This document shows positions 15,747 through 26,085 of a stretch of DNA of 38,905 nt, piece after piece. Below the pieces are notes generated by a model. It had not been told where the DNA came from. It saw nothing but the letters and a program-made list of their open reading frames with translations, and ran no database searches. The translations under genes and the position numbers were made by a program. How positions within the stretch are numbered: position 1 is the first letter of the stretch; each line of letters starts with the position of its first letter. The stretch is from Acidimicrobiia bacterium (GTDB lineage: Bacteria; Actinomycetota; Acidimicrobiia; IMCC26256; DASPTH01), in contig JBBDHW010000015.1 of NCBI GenBank assembly GCA_040880805.1, positions 1 through 38,905 of the forward strand. Reading direction: 5' to 3'.

Positions 15747-17125
15747 TGGGCCCGCGCATCGTGATCGTCGGGGGCGGCAGCTATCACTGGGCGCCCCGCT
15801 TGCTGTGCGACTTCGCAAACACGCCGTCGCTGGCCGATGCTTCTGTCGTGTTGCACGATCTCGATGCCGAGCGTCTCGAGCTCATGGAGGATCTGGGCGG
15901 GGAGATCGCGCGCCGGCGCGGGATCTCGCTCGAGACGACCGCCGAGCTCGACCGCACGCGCGCGCTCGCGGGTGCCGACTTCGTGATCACGTGTCTCTCG
16001 GTCGGCGGCTTCGACAGCATGCAGCACGACATCGAGATCCCGCGCCGTTACGGAATCCGCCAACCGATTGGTGACAGCGTCGGGCCCGGCGGCGTGCTGC
16101 GCGCGTTGCGCAGCATTCCCGTGCTGCTCGAAATCGCGCGCGACGTGGAGTCGATCGCGCCCGACGCGTGGTTCGTCAACGTCACGAACCCGCTCACCGC
16201 GCTCTGCCGATCGGTCACGCGTGAGACCGCCGTGAAAACGGTCGGCCTCTGCAACGAGTGGGTCGGCGCGACGTTCAACCTGAGCCTCGCGCTCGACTGC
16301 GGGATGCCTGACCTCGACCCGATCCTCGCGGGCGTGAACCACTACCCGCTCGCAACCGAGCTCCGCGTGAACGGCGAAGACGGGTTCGCGAAGTTGCGCG
16401 CGTTGATGGACGACCCCGAGCGTGCTGCGACCGAGCCCATCTGGATGGACCCGCCTCCCGCGATGCACTGGACGAAGGTCTCGCCGGCCGAGCACTGGTC
16501 GAAGCTCGACGTGATCGAGAACAACCGGGTGCGGTTCGAGATCCTGCGCCGCTTCGGCGTGTTCCCCGGTTCGGGCGACCATCACTCGGTCGAGTTCATG
16601 CCCGGCTTCGTGCACCCCGGCAACGACTACGGGCGTAACTGGCGCGTGCATCACTACGGGATGGAGGGCCACCGCGCCGACGCGGCGGCCGACGTCGAGC
16701 ACTACGAATCTGTGCGGGACGCAACCGACGTGACGCGCATGCCCTCGGGCGAGCTCGTCGCCACGCTGCTCGACGGCATCATCACGGGCACGGCCCGCAG
16801 CCTGCCCGTCAACCTGCCGAACGAGGGGAACGTGACGAACCTGCCCGACCGCAGCGTCGTCGAGATCATCGGCGTCGCCGACGGATCGGGCGTGCGGGGG
16901 CGCGACCACGCGACGGTCCCCGGGATCATGGGTGAGTTCCTGCGGCGGATCAACGTCGTGCAGGAATGGACGGTCGAAGCCGCGCTCACGGGCGACCGCA
17001 CGCTCGTGCTCGAGGCAATGCTGGCCGACCCCATGGCCGGCCAGCTCGCCTACGACGACATCGTCGCCATGACCGACGAGATGCTCGACGCGACGGCCCG
17101 CTGGCTCCCCCAATTCAGCGAGTGA
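15746..17125 (+). CDS. Family 4 glycoside hydrolase (NAD- and metal-dependent)
   Basis: The 459-aa enzyme belongs to GH4, whose members cleave alpha- or beta-glycosides by transient oxidation at C3 with bound NAD. The N-terminal nucleotide motif is IVGGGSYHWAPRLL. Metal ligands are Cys169 (GLCNEW) and His199 (GVNHY), and NVTNP (144-149) is the conserved Asn-Pro loop. The length fits alpha-galactosidase/alpha-glucuronidase-like members rather than the 6-phospho-glucosidases, but I cannot assign the sugar. ATG 15746 shares a base with the preceding stop. Confidence 0.9.
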   Translation: MGPRIVIVGGGSYHWAPRLLCDFANTPSLADASVVLHDLDAERLELMEDLGGEIARRRGISLETTAELDRTRALAGADFVITCLSVGGFDSMQHDIEIPRRYGIRQPIGDSVGPGGVLRALRSIPVLLEIARDVESIAPDAWFVNVTNPLTALCRSVTRETAVKTVGLCNEWVGATFNLSLALDCGMPDLDPILAGVNHYPLATELRVNGEDGFAKLRALMDDPERAATEPIWMDPPPAMHWTKVSPAEHWSKLDVIENNRVRFEILRRFGVFPGSGDHHSVEFMPGFVHPGNDYGRNWRVHHYGMEGHRADAAADVEHYESVRDATDVTRMPSGELVATLLDGIITGTARSLPVNLPNEGNVTNLPDRSVVEIIGVADGSGVRGRDHATVPGIMGEFLRRINVVQEWTVEAALTGDRTLVLEAMLADPMAGQLAYDDIVAMTDEMLDATARWLPQFSE

Positions 17126-17207
17126 GCACCCGCGAGCCAAGAGGCGGGCCCGGCGCTCGCGGCGAACGAGTGGCAGCGGAGTGAGCTCGCCAGCGAGTGA
17201 GCGCCCG

Positions 17208-17228
17208 CGAGCCGGCTATCCCGGCTCG
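17208..17228. repeat. Dispersed palindrome family 1, copy B (inverted)
   Basis: This is the inverted form of the family-1 hairpin with one changed base next to the loop (CGAGCCGGC / TAT / CCCGGCTCG). Similarity to copy C continues for about 15 bases on each side (TCGCTG before, GCTGGCGAGC after, on the minus strand). It lies between the GH4 and glycosyltransferase genes. Confidence 0.75.
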
Positions 17229-17295
17229 CAGCGAACGAGCGAGTCGTGTAGGCGCGTTCGACCGGGTCAGGGGGTGTCTGCGAGACTCCCGCCCT

Positions 17296-18579
17296 GTGCC
17301 GCCGCCCGTGCCGTCCGACGACGCCCCGCTTCGTATCGCCTGGTTGGTCTACCGGGGAAACCCGCACTGCGGCGGCCAGGGCGTCTACACGCGGTACCTC
17401 GCACGTGAGCTGACCGACCTGGGCCACGAGGTCACGGTGTTCTCGGGCCAGCCCTACCCGGAGCTCGTAGACCCCAGCCAGCTCGTGGAGGTGCCCGGGC
17501 TCGACCTGTACGCGCCGCCGCACCCGTTCTGGCCTCCGTGGCCCTGGGAGATCAAGTCGACGATCGACCTCCGCGAGTTCGGGATCATGTGCGGTGCCGG
17601 GTTCCCGGAGCCGTACGCGTTCAGCCTCCGCGCCCGCCGGCTCCTGCGGAACCGTCGCGCCGACTTCGACCTCGTGCACGACAACCAGTGCCTCGGCAGC
17701 GGGCTGCTCACGATGATGGACGAAGACGGCTGGCCGGTGTTGTGCACACTGCACCACCCGATCACCGTCGACCGCGACCTCGAGCTCGTGCACGCCACGA
17801 GCGCGTACCGGCGATTCGTGCTCGGCCGGTGGTACGGGTTCCTCAACATGCAGATGCGCGTCGCGCGCCAGATCCCGCGCCTCGTCACGGTGTCGGAGTC
17901 GAGCAAGCGCGACATCATCGCCCAGATGGACGTGTCGGCTGATCGGCTCCACATCGTGCCGGTCGGCGTCGATCCCAAGATCTTCCGGCCGCTCCCCCAC
18001 ATCGCGCGCGCGCCCGGACGGCTGATGACGACGACGAGCTCGGATGTCCCGATGAAGGGGCTCGCGCCACTCCTCGAAGCGCTCGCGAAGGTTCGCACCG
18101 AACGCAGCGACGTCGAACTCGTGATCATCGGCAAGCCCAAGTCGCGCAGCGCGATCCCACCGCTCATCGACAGACTCGGACTGCAGCGCGCGGTGAAGTT
18201 CGTATCCGGTGTCACTACGGAGCGGATCGTCGAGCTCTACGCCGAAGCCGAGGTAGCCGTCGTGCCGTCGCTGTACGAAGGCTTCTCGCTGCCGGCGGTC
18301 GAGGCAATGGCGTGTGGAGTGCCGCTCGTCGCCACCACCGGCGGCGCGCTCCCCGAGGTCATCGGCAAGAGCGGCGAGAGCGGACTGCTCGTCCCGCCGG
18401 GTGACCCCGACGCGCTCGCCGTCATGCTCCTGCGCGCGCTTGTCGACCCCGAGCTGCGCGCGCGTGTCGGCGAGGCGGGCCGCGCTCGCGCGCTCGACAA
18501 GTTCACGTGGCGCGCGACCGCGCTCGGTACCGTCGAGAATTACCGCGCGCTGCTCGCGGAGCAAGCTGGGGCCCGTTAG
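17296..18579 (+). CDS. Family 4 glycosyltransferase (GT-B)
   Basis: The product of about 427 aa is a retaining GT-B glycosyltransferase that uses a nucleotide-sugar donor. The N-terminal domain begins RIAWLVYRGNPHCGGQGVYTRYLARELTDLGHEV. The C-terminal domain has the E-x7-E donor motif in YEGFSLPAVEAMACGVPLVAT and HIVPVGVDPKIFRPL. I chose GTG 17296; the frame is open back to 17197 but that would start inside the palindrome, and GTG 17311 is also possible. The stop shares a base with the methyltransferase start. Acceptor unknown; a cell-envelope or glycolipid role is an inference from its neighbours. Confidence 0.88.
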   Translation: MPPPVPSDDAPLRIAWLVYRGNPHCGGQGVYTRYLARELTDLGHEVTVFSGQPYPELVDPSQLVEVPGLDLYAPPHPFWPPWPWEIKSTIDLREFGIMCGAGFPEPYAFSLRARRLLRNRRADFDLVHDNQCLGSGLLTMMDEDGWPVLCTLHHPITVDRDLELVHATSAYRRFVLGRWYGFLNMQMRVARQIPRLVTVSESSKRDIIAQMDVSADRLHIVPVGVDPKIFRPLPHIARAPGRLMTTTSSDVPMKGLAPLLEALAKVRTERSDVELVIIGKPKSRSAIPPLIDRLGLQRAVKFVSGVTTERIVELYAEAEVAVVPSLYEGFSLPAVEAMACGVPLVATTGGALPEVIGKSGESGLLVPPGDPDALAVMLLRALVDPELRARVGEAGRARALDKFTWRATALGTVENYRALLAEQAGAR

Positions 18580-19298
18580 TGCTCACCGTCGACTTCGACC
18601 GACTCCAGGTACGCCCGGGCCAGCGCGTGCTCGACCTCGGGTGTGGCGGTGGCCGTCACACCTACGAGGCGATGCGACGCGGCGCGACGGTCGTCGCGCT
18701 CGACTACAGCGCGCAGGTGGTCGACGAGGTGTGGAAGTTCGTCGGGGCGATGGTCGCCGCCGGTGACCTTCCCTCGTCACCGCCTGGTGGCGCGCTGAAC
18801 GCCGACGCGCTCGCCCTGCCGTTCCCCGATGCCACCTTCGACCGCGTCATCGCCTCCGAGGTGCTGGAGCACATCTGGGCCGACGAGCTCGCGATCTCGG
18901 AGCTGGTGCGGATCCTCCGTCCCGGCGGCCGCCTCGCGGTGACCGTGCCCACGCGCCTGCCCGAGCGCGTCTGCTGGGCGCTCGACCGGAACTACCACGA
19001 CACACCGGGCGGCCACATCCGGATCTACCGCCGGCGCGACCTCGAGACGAAGCTCGAGCGAGCGGGCCTGGCAGTGCGCGGCGCGCACCACGCGCACGCG
19101 CTGCACTCCCCTTATTGGTGGCTGAAGTGTGCCGTCGGTGTCGATGACGCCGACGCCTGGCCCGTGCGCAAGTACCACGACTTCCTCGTGTGGCAGATCG
19201 AGCGGCAACCGTCGTGGTTGAACACCGTCGACCGCACGCTGAACCCAGTGATCGGTAAGAGCCTCGTCGTCTATACCGAGAAGAGCGGCGTCGGATGA
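18579..19298 (+). CDS. Class I SAM-dependent methyltransferase
   Basis: The 239-aa protein has the Rossmann-like methyltransferase core: motif I VLDLGCGGGRHTYEA (17-31), acidic segment VVALDYSAQVV, and post-motif EVLEHIWADELAISELVRILRPGG with DRVIASE. The start GTG 18579 overlaps the glycosyltransferase TAG by one base. The C-terminal HALHSPYWWLKCAVGVDD is unusual and may contact a lipid or sugar substrate. Substrate unknown. Its stop overlaps the toroid gene's ATG by four bases. Confidence 0.9.
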   Translation: MLTVDFDRLQVRPGQRVLDLGCGGGRHTYEAMRRGATVVALDYSAQVVDEVWKFVGAMVAAGDLPSSPPGGALNADALALPFPDATFDRVIASEVLEHIWADELAISELVRILRPGGRLAVTVPTRLPERVCWALDRNYHDTPGGHIRIYRRRDLETKLERAGLAVRGAHHAHALHSPYWWLKCAVGVDDADAWPVRKYHDFLVWQIERQPSWLNTVDRTLNPVIGKSLVVYTEKSGVG

Positions 19299-20401
19299 CC
19301 GCCCTTCCCGACGTTCCCGGAATCGTCAGCGCACGCGAGCTCGACGAAACCATCGCCGCGATCGCGTCGGAGCAGTTGGCAGACGGCAACCTGCCGTGGA
19401 CCCCGGGCGGCCACACCGATCCCTGGAACATGGTCGAGGCGCTGATGGCGCTCGACCTCGGTGAGCGCGTCCAGGAGACGCGAGCCGCGTACGAGTGGCT
19501 GAGCGGGAAGCAGCGCGCCGACGGAAGCTGGCACGCGTACTACCTCGGGGACGAGATCGAAGACGCGACACTCGACACGAACGTCACCTGCTACGTCGCC
19601 ACCGGCGCGTGGCATCACTACCTCACCACTGGCGACACGCCGTACCTCCATGCCCAGTGGCCGATGGTCGAGGCCGCGATCGACTACGCGCTCGACTTCC
19701 AGCGCGAGACCGGCGAGATCGCGTGGCGCGGTGACGATCCCGACGACGGTGCGCTCCTCACGGGCTCGTCGAGCATCCACTTGAGCCTGCGCTGCGCGAT
19801 CGCGATCGCGGAGCGACTCGGGCACGAGCGTCCCGACTGGGAGCTCTCGCTCGGCGCGCTCGCCATCGCGATCGCGCACCGTCCCGACGTGTTCCTCGAC
19901 AAGCACCGCTGGGCGATGGACTGGTACTACCCGATCCTCGGCGGTGTGCTGCGTGGCTACCCGGCGAACGCGCGCGTCGCGGCGGGATGGTCGACGTTCG
20001 CCGTCGAGAACCGCGGGCTCCGTTGCGTGTCGGATCGGCCGTGGATCACGGCCGCCGAGACCTGCGAGATGGTGATGGCGCTCGACGCGATCGGCGCCGA
20101 CGAACAGGCACGGTCGCTGTTCCGGTCGGTGCAGTTCCTGCGCGCCGAGACCGGCGGCTACTGGACCGGATCCCACTTCGAGGGCGACGCGTACGAGGCG
20201 GGCGGCGAGCTGTACCCGGAGGAACAACCCACCTGGAACTCGGCCGCCGTCGTGCTGGCCGCGAACGCGCTTGCCGGATCCGGCCCGACGGCGGGCCTGT
20301 TCCGCGGTGAAGGGCTCCCCAAGGGGCTCACGGCCGACGAGCTCCTCGCCGCCGGCGTCGAGATCGAACGCGAACGCTCGGCCCACGACCGGACCGGTTG
20401 A
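19295..20401 (+). CDS. Alpha/alpha-toroid protein with QW-like repeats (prenyltransferase/squalene-cyclase-like)
   Basis: The 368-aa product looks like an (alpha/alpha) toroid. QW-type repeats are QLADGNLPW (27-35), QRADGSW (73-79) and LRAETGGYW near residue 285. The segment where cyclases carry DxDD reads ATLDTNVTCY, so the protonating Asp motif is absent and it is unlikely to be a true class II cyclase. Similar proteins are annotated as prenyltransferase/squalene oxidase repeat proteins. It is coupled to the upstream methyltransferase and glycosyltransferase. A polyprenyl- or sterol-like ligand is a guess. Confidence 0.75.
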   Translation: MTALPDVPGIVSARELDETIAAIASEQLADGNLPWTPGGHTDPWNMVEALMALDLGERVQETRAAYEWLSGKQRADGSWHAYYLGDEIEDATLDTNVTCYVATGAWHHYLTTGDTPYLHAQWPMVEAAIDYALDFQRETGEIAWRGDDPDDGALLTGSSSIHLSLRCAIAIAERLGHERPDWELSLGALAIAIAHRPDVFLDKHRWAMDWYYPILGGVLRGYPANARVAAGWSTFAVENRGLRCVSDRPWITAAETCEMVMALDAIGADEQARSLFRSVQFLRAETGGYWTGSHFEGDAYEAGGELYPEEQPTWNSAAVVLAANALAGSGPTAGLFRGEGLPKGLTADELLAAGVEIERERSAHDRTG

Positions 20402-20413
20402 GCCACCGATAGC

Positions 20414-20463
20414 GAACTTGCGTCGCTGGAGTCGGTATAACGACCTCGAACGACGCCGGTTCG
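20414..20463. repeat. Dispersed palindrome family 2, copy 2 (inverted, between convergent genes)
   Basis: The reverse complement begins CGAACCGGCGTCGTTCGAG and matches 8357-8406 at about 40 of 50 positions. It fills the 63-base gap between the toroid gene and the convergent O-methyltransferase, just as copy 1 fills another convergent gap. The stem is less perfect than in copy 1. It probably ends transcription from both sides. Confidence 0.72.
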
Positions 20464-20464
20464 A

Positions 20465-21085
20465 TCAGCGAGTGCGTTGCAGCACGCGCAAACTGCCGGT
20501 GGTCGACGCGGGTTCGAAGTCGCCGGATGCAACCGCGTGCTTCCACACTTCGAACGGGGCTTGTCCGCCGGTGGCCGGATCTTCGAAGACGTCGTGGAAG
20601 ACGAGCAGCCCACGGGGTACGACGAAGCGCGCCCATCCTTCGTAGTCGGCGAGCGCGACGTCGAACGCGTGGCCGCCGTCGACGAACACCAGCCCGAGCG
20701 GAGTTGCCCAGTGGGCGGCGACCGTGGGTGAGCTCCCGATCACCGCGATCACGACGTCCTCGAGCTTCGCGTCCTCCATCGTGCGACGGAACCACGGCAA
20801 GGTGTCCATGCGGCCGGTGCGGGGGTCGACGAGCCGATCGTCGTGATGCTCCCACCCGGCCTGGTTCTCCTCCGACCCGCGGTGGTGGTCGACGGTGTAG
20901 AGCACCGAACCCCGCTCACGGGCTGCCGCGCCGAGGTAGATCGCCGACTTCCCGCAGTACGTGCCGATCTCGAGCAACGGTCCGAGCGGCGCGGCGGCGC
21001 GCCCGGCCTCGTGGAGCGCCAAGCCCTCCTCGTCGGGCATGAAGCCGACCGCGTCTCTCGCTGCTGCCAGGAGTACGTCGTCCAT
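20465..21085 (-). CDS. Class I SAM-dependent O-methyltransferase (Methyltransf_24-like)
   Basis: The 206-aa protein has motif [17 protein letters not shown] (37-52), an acidic residue in [13 protein letters not shown], and [20 protein letters not shown] (132-151), the VDGGH motif being typical of Methyltransf_24 and catechol-type O-methyltransferases that bind a divalent metal. [11 protein letters not shown] near the C-terminus gives further acidic ligands. ATG 21085 follows GTGGAGAT. It is divergent from glpX (76-base gap). Substrate unknown; it may belong with the glycosyltransferase cassette, which it meets head-on. Confidence 0.87.
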   Translation of the reverse strand: MDDVLLAAARDAVGFMPDEEGLALHEAGRAAAPLGPLLEIGTYCGKSAIYLGAAARERGSVLYTVDHHRGSEENQAGWEHHDDRLVDPRTGRMDTLPWFRRTMEDAKLEDVVIAVIGSSPTVAAHWATPLGLVFVDGGHAFDVALADYEGWARFVVPRGLLVFHDVFEDPATGGQAPFEVWKHAVASGDFEPASTTGSLRVLQRTR

Positions 21086-21161
21086 ATCTCCACTCTCGCA
21101 CGGTGTACCGGGAAACGCCGCCGGGTACGCTCGCGCACCCTCGATCTGGCAGGTGGTCCCC

Positions 21162-22154
21162 TTGGACGCAGCGCCCCAGTCCCCCGACCGCAACCTCGCG
21201 ATGGAACTGGCCCGTGTCACCGAGGCGGCGGCACTCGCCGCCGGACGTTGGATGGGACGCGGCGACAAGAACGCCGCCGACGGCGCCGCGGTCGACGCGA
21301 TGCGCCTGGTCCTCAACTCCGTTTCGATGGACGGCGTCGTCGTGATCGGCGAGGGCGAGAAGGACGAAGCGCCGATGCTCTTCAACGGCGAGGAGATCGG
21401 CGCCGGCGGTCCCGCGTGCGACATCGCCGTCGATCCGATCGACGGCACCACGCTCACCTCACTCGGTCGCAACAACGCCATCTCGGTGATCGCGGTGTCA
21501 GAGCGCGGCACCATGTACGACCCCGGACCGTGCGTCTACATGGACAAGATCGCGGTAGGACCCGCCGCCGCCGACGTCGTCGATCTCGACGCGCCGGTGA
21601 AGGCGAACCTGGCAGCCGTCGCGAAGGCGCTCGGCGAGGACGTCGACGACATCACCGCAGTCGTGCTCGACCGCCCCCGTCACGCAGACATCATTCGTGA
21701 ATGCCGCGAGGCTGGTGCCCGGATCCGGCTGATCCCCGACGGCGACGTGGCCGGCGCGATCTCCGTGGCCTGGCCCGAAAGCGGCTCCGACATCCTGCTC
21801 GGCGTCGGCGGTACCCCCGAAGGCGTGATCGCGGCGTGCGCGCTGAAGTGCCTCGGCGGCTCGATCTTCGGGCGGCTCTTCGCCCGCGACGACGTCGAGC
21901 GCGCCGCCGCGCTCGACGCGGGCTACGACCTCGACCACGTCCTCACCACCGACGAGTTGGTGTCGGGCGACGACGTGTTCTTCGCCGCCACCGGGATCAC
22001 CGACGGCGATCTCCTTCGCGGCGTCCGCTACTGGGGCAGCGGCGCGCGCACGCAGTCGCTCGTGATGCGCTCGAAGTCGGGAACGATCCGCACGATCGAG
22101 TCGACCCACAAGTGGCAGAAGCTGATGCGATACTCCGCGTTCAAATTCGATTAG
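21162..22154 (+). CDS. glpX: Fructose-1,6-bisphosphatase class II
   Basis: GlpX removes the 1-phosphate of fructose 1,6-bisphosphate in gluconeogenesis. The 330-aa protein carries [38 protein letters not shown] and the metal-binding DPIDGTTL, followed by [19 protein letters not shown] start it at TTG 21162, because AGGTGG (21151-21156) is five bases upstream and [13 protein letters not shown] matches the family's N-terminus; ATG 21201 would trim 13 residues. The stop is only six bases from the convergent gene's stop. Confidence 0.95.
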   Translation: MDAAPQSPDRNLAMELARVTEAAALAAGRWMGRGDKNAADGAAVDAMRLVLNSVSMDGVVVIGEGEKDEAPMLFNGEEIGAGGPACDIAVDPIDGTTLTSLGRNNAISVIAVSERGTMYDPGPCVYMDKIAVGPAAADVVDLDAPVKANLAAVAKALGEDVDDITAVVLDRPRHADIIRECREAGARIRLIPDGDVAGAISVAWPESGSDILLGVGGTPEGVIAACALKCLGGSIFGRLFARDDVERAAALDAGYDLDHVLTTDELVSGDDVFFAATGITDGDLLRGVRYWGSGARTQSLVMRSKSGTIRTIESTHKWQKLMRYSAFKFD

Positions 22155-22160
22155 ACAAAT

Positions 22161-23066
22161 TCAACTGAGACCCCGCCTCAGAAAAGTCCAGGCCGCGGAC
22201 GACGTGGTTCGGAAGTCGTACATCGAGTACCCGACGGCCTTCGTGCGGCGCGCCGCCTTCAGGAACGCGACGTAGTCCTCAGCCGTCGCGAGATCCGCGA
22301 TCCCGCCGATCACGTGCACCGGCGCGTCGTTGTTCCGCAGGTGCGCGCGCATCAACGTCACGCTGTCCTCGGTGTACCGCAGCGGGTCGCGATAGCCCGA
22401 TTCCACATCGCGGAACGTGAAGTACGCCATCGGCATCCACACGTCGACGGAAGGCCCCAAGCGCCGGTACGGGAACTTCGGCCAGAGAATCGGGTTGATC
22501 AGCTCGGTCTGCACCGCCGGGTACACGATGGCGCCGAGCGCGCGGTTCTTACCGAGGAGCGTGCGGGTCCGTTTCGCGAGATCGACGATGCGATCGTTCC
22601 GCAGGACGACGTCGGGCACGCCCTGCGTGTCCTCGAGATCCAGTGCTACGCCGTCGAAACCCCGCCCGTCGCTGCGGAATGCCGCGATCCTCTGCAGCAT
22701 CGTGTAGTCGGCGTCGACGTCGACGACGGTAGGCAGGTACCACGCCACGACGTCGAGCCCTGCATCATGCGCGCGCGACAAGAACTCGCCCAACAACTCC
22801 GCGTCGAAGAGGACGGTCGGCGGCTCGCCCACGGGGTTGACGACCTGAAGATAGAGCGTGCGCGCGCCGAGCGCGGCCATGTCGTCGACCGATTCGGGTG
22901 TAACCGGCGGCGGCGCTCCTTCCGGTTGGGCGCGTTCCGCGTAGTCGAACACGTCGACCCAGGTGCCGAGCCCGCGGTATGGGCCGAGATCGGTGGCCGC
23001 TGCCGCGGGAACAGCCTCAACGCCGAGGACGCTCAGCGCGACGAGCAGAAGGACGACGCGCCGCAT
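22161..23066 (-). CDS. Secreted GH18-like TIM-barrel protein
   Basis: The 301-aa product starts with a signal peptide (MRRVVLLLVALSVLGVEAVP then AAA cleavage, about residue 24). It looks like a TIM barrel: GVALDLED (139-146) resembles the GH18 DxxDxDxE strand and DVWMPMAYF (208-216) the GH18 MxY strand, but the glutamate/acid pattern is not exact, so catalysis is uncertain. A role in cell-wall glycan processing is a guess. It is 25 bases downstream of atpC but has its own TACTCT element six bases before ATG 23066. Confidence 0.7.
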   Translation of the reverse strand: MRRVVLLLVALSVLGVEAVPAAAATDLGPYRGLGTWVDVFDYAERAQPEGAPPPVTPESVDDMAALGARTLYLQVVNPVGEPPTVLFDAELLGEFLSRAHDAGLDVVAWYLPTVVDVDADYTMLQRIAAFRSDGRGFDGVALDLEDTQGVPDVVLRNDRIVDLAKRTRTLLGKNRALGAIVYPAVQTELINPILWPKFPYRRLGPSVDVWMPMAYFTFRDVESGYRDPLRYTEDSVTLMRAHLRNNDAPVHVIGGIADLATAEDYVAFLKAARRTKAVGYSMYDFRTTSSAAWTFLRRGLS

Positions 23067-23072
23067 CGGCTC

Positions 23073-23078
23073 AGAGTA
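23073..23078 (-). promoter_or_regulatory. -10 element TACTCT, probable leaderless start
   Basis: On the minus strand TACTCT precedes ATG 23066 by six bases, with no Shine-Dalgarno. It would let the secreted protein be made separately from the ATP synthase operon. Confidence 0.45.
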
Positions 23079-23091
23079 GATCCGGTTCTGG

Positions 23092-23490
23092 TCAGCTCCC
23101 GGTCGCGACTTTGATCCGGGTTTCGGCGCGAAGGAGTGCCGCTTGCGCCTCGGCGTCGTCGGGATCGCGCGAGAGCGCTTGCTCGGCGTCCGCCTTCGCC
23201 CGCTGGGCGCGGGGCACATCGATCTGGTCCTCGAGCTCGGCGAGGTCGGACAGCACGACGAGGTGATCGCCCGTCATCTGTACGAAGCCCCCGTGCACCG
23301 CGACTTCCTGCTCACCCGAACCGGGGAAGATGATGCGCACGGAATCGTCGGCAAGCGCGCCCAAGTACGGCACGTGTCCGTACAAGAACGCGATCGCGCC
23401 CGATACGGCGCGGCACACCACCATCTCCGCTTCGCCCTCGAAGAGGATGGCCTCGGGCGAAACGAGCTGAACCGGAAAGGCGGCGGGCAC
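23092..23490 (-). CDS. atpC: F-type ATP synthase subunit epsilon
   Basis: The 132-aa epsilon subunit sits in the central stalk of F1 and regulates ATP hydrolysis. The N-terminal beta-sandwich is seen in FPVQLVSPEAILFEGEAEMV and GAIAFLYGHVPYLGALADD; the C-terminal part is helical (RAQRAKADAEQALSRDPDD). GTG 23490 directly abuts the atpD stop. It is the last gene of the operon. Confidence 0.95.
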   Translation of the reverse strand: MPAAFPVQLVSPEAILFEGEAEMVVCRAVSGAIAFLYGHVPYLGALADDSVRIIFPGSGEQEVAVHGGFVQMTGDHLVVLSDLAELEDQIDVPRAQRAKADAEQALSRDPDDAEAQAALLRAETRIKVATGS

Positions 23491-25943
<2,453 letters not shown>

Positions 25944-25992
25944 CTCTATGCGCTCGCTCTCTGCGGCGCCTGCACTATTCGCTCTCTCGCTG

Positions 25993-26013
25993 CGAGCCGG
26001 GATACCCGGCTCG
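25993..26013. repeat. Dispersed palindrome family 1, copy C (inside the atp operon)
   Basis: Arms CGAGCCGGG and CCCGGCTCG around ATA are identical to copy A. It lies in the unusually long (142-base) atpA-atpG gap, whose flanks are rich in CGCTCG-type repeats shared with copy B. It could be a REP-like insertion or an mRNA processing/attenuation site within the operon. Confidence 0.8.
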
Positions 26014-26085
26014 CGGTCGCTCGTTCGCTGGCGAGCACTCGACTCGCTGCGCTCGCTCGTGCCGCGGGCGCCCGGGCGCTCCGTG

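Noticed and set aside
17197-17295. Earlier GTG start for the glycosyltransferase
   Set aside because: It would begin inside the dispersed palindrome, and the added residues do not resemble a GT-B N-terminus.
20961-21161. Upstream extension of glpX
   Set aside because: It would overlap the divergent methyltransferase by more than 120 bases and adds a low-complexity stretch absent from the family.
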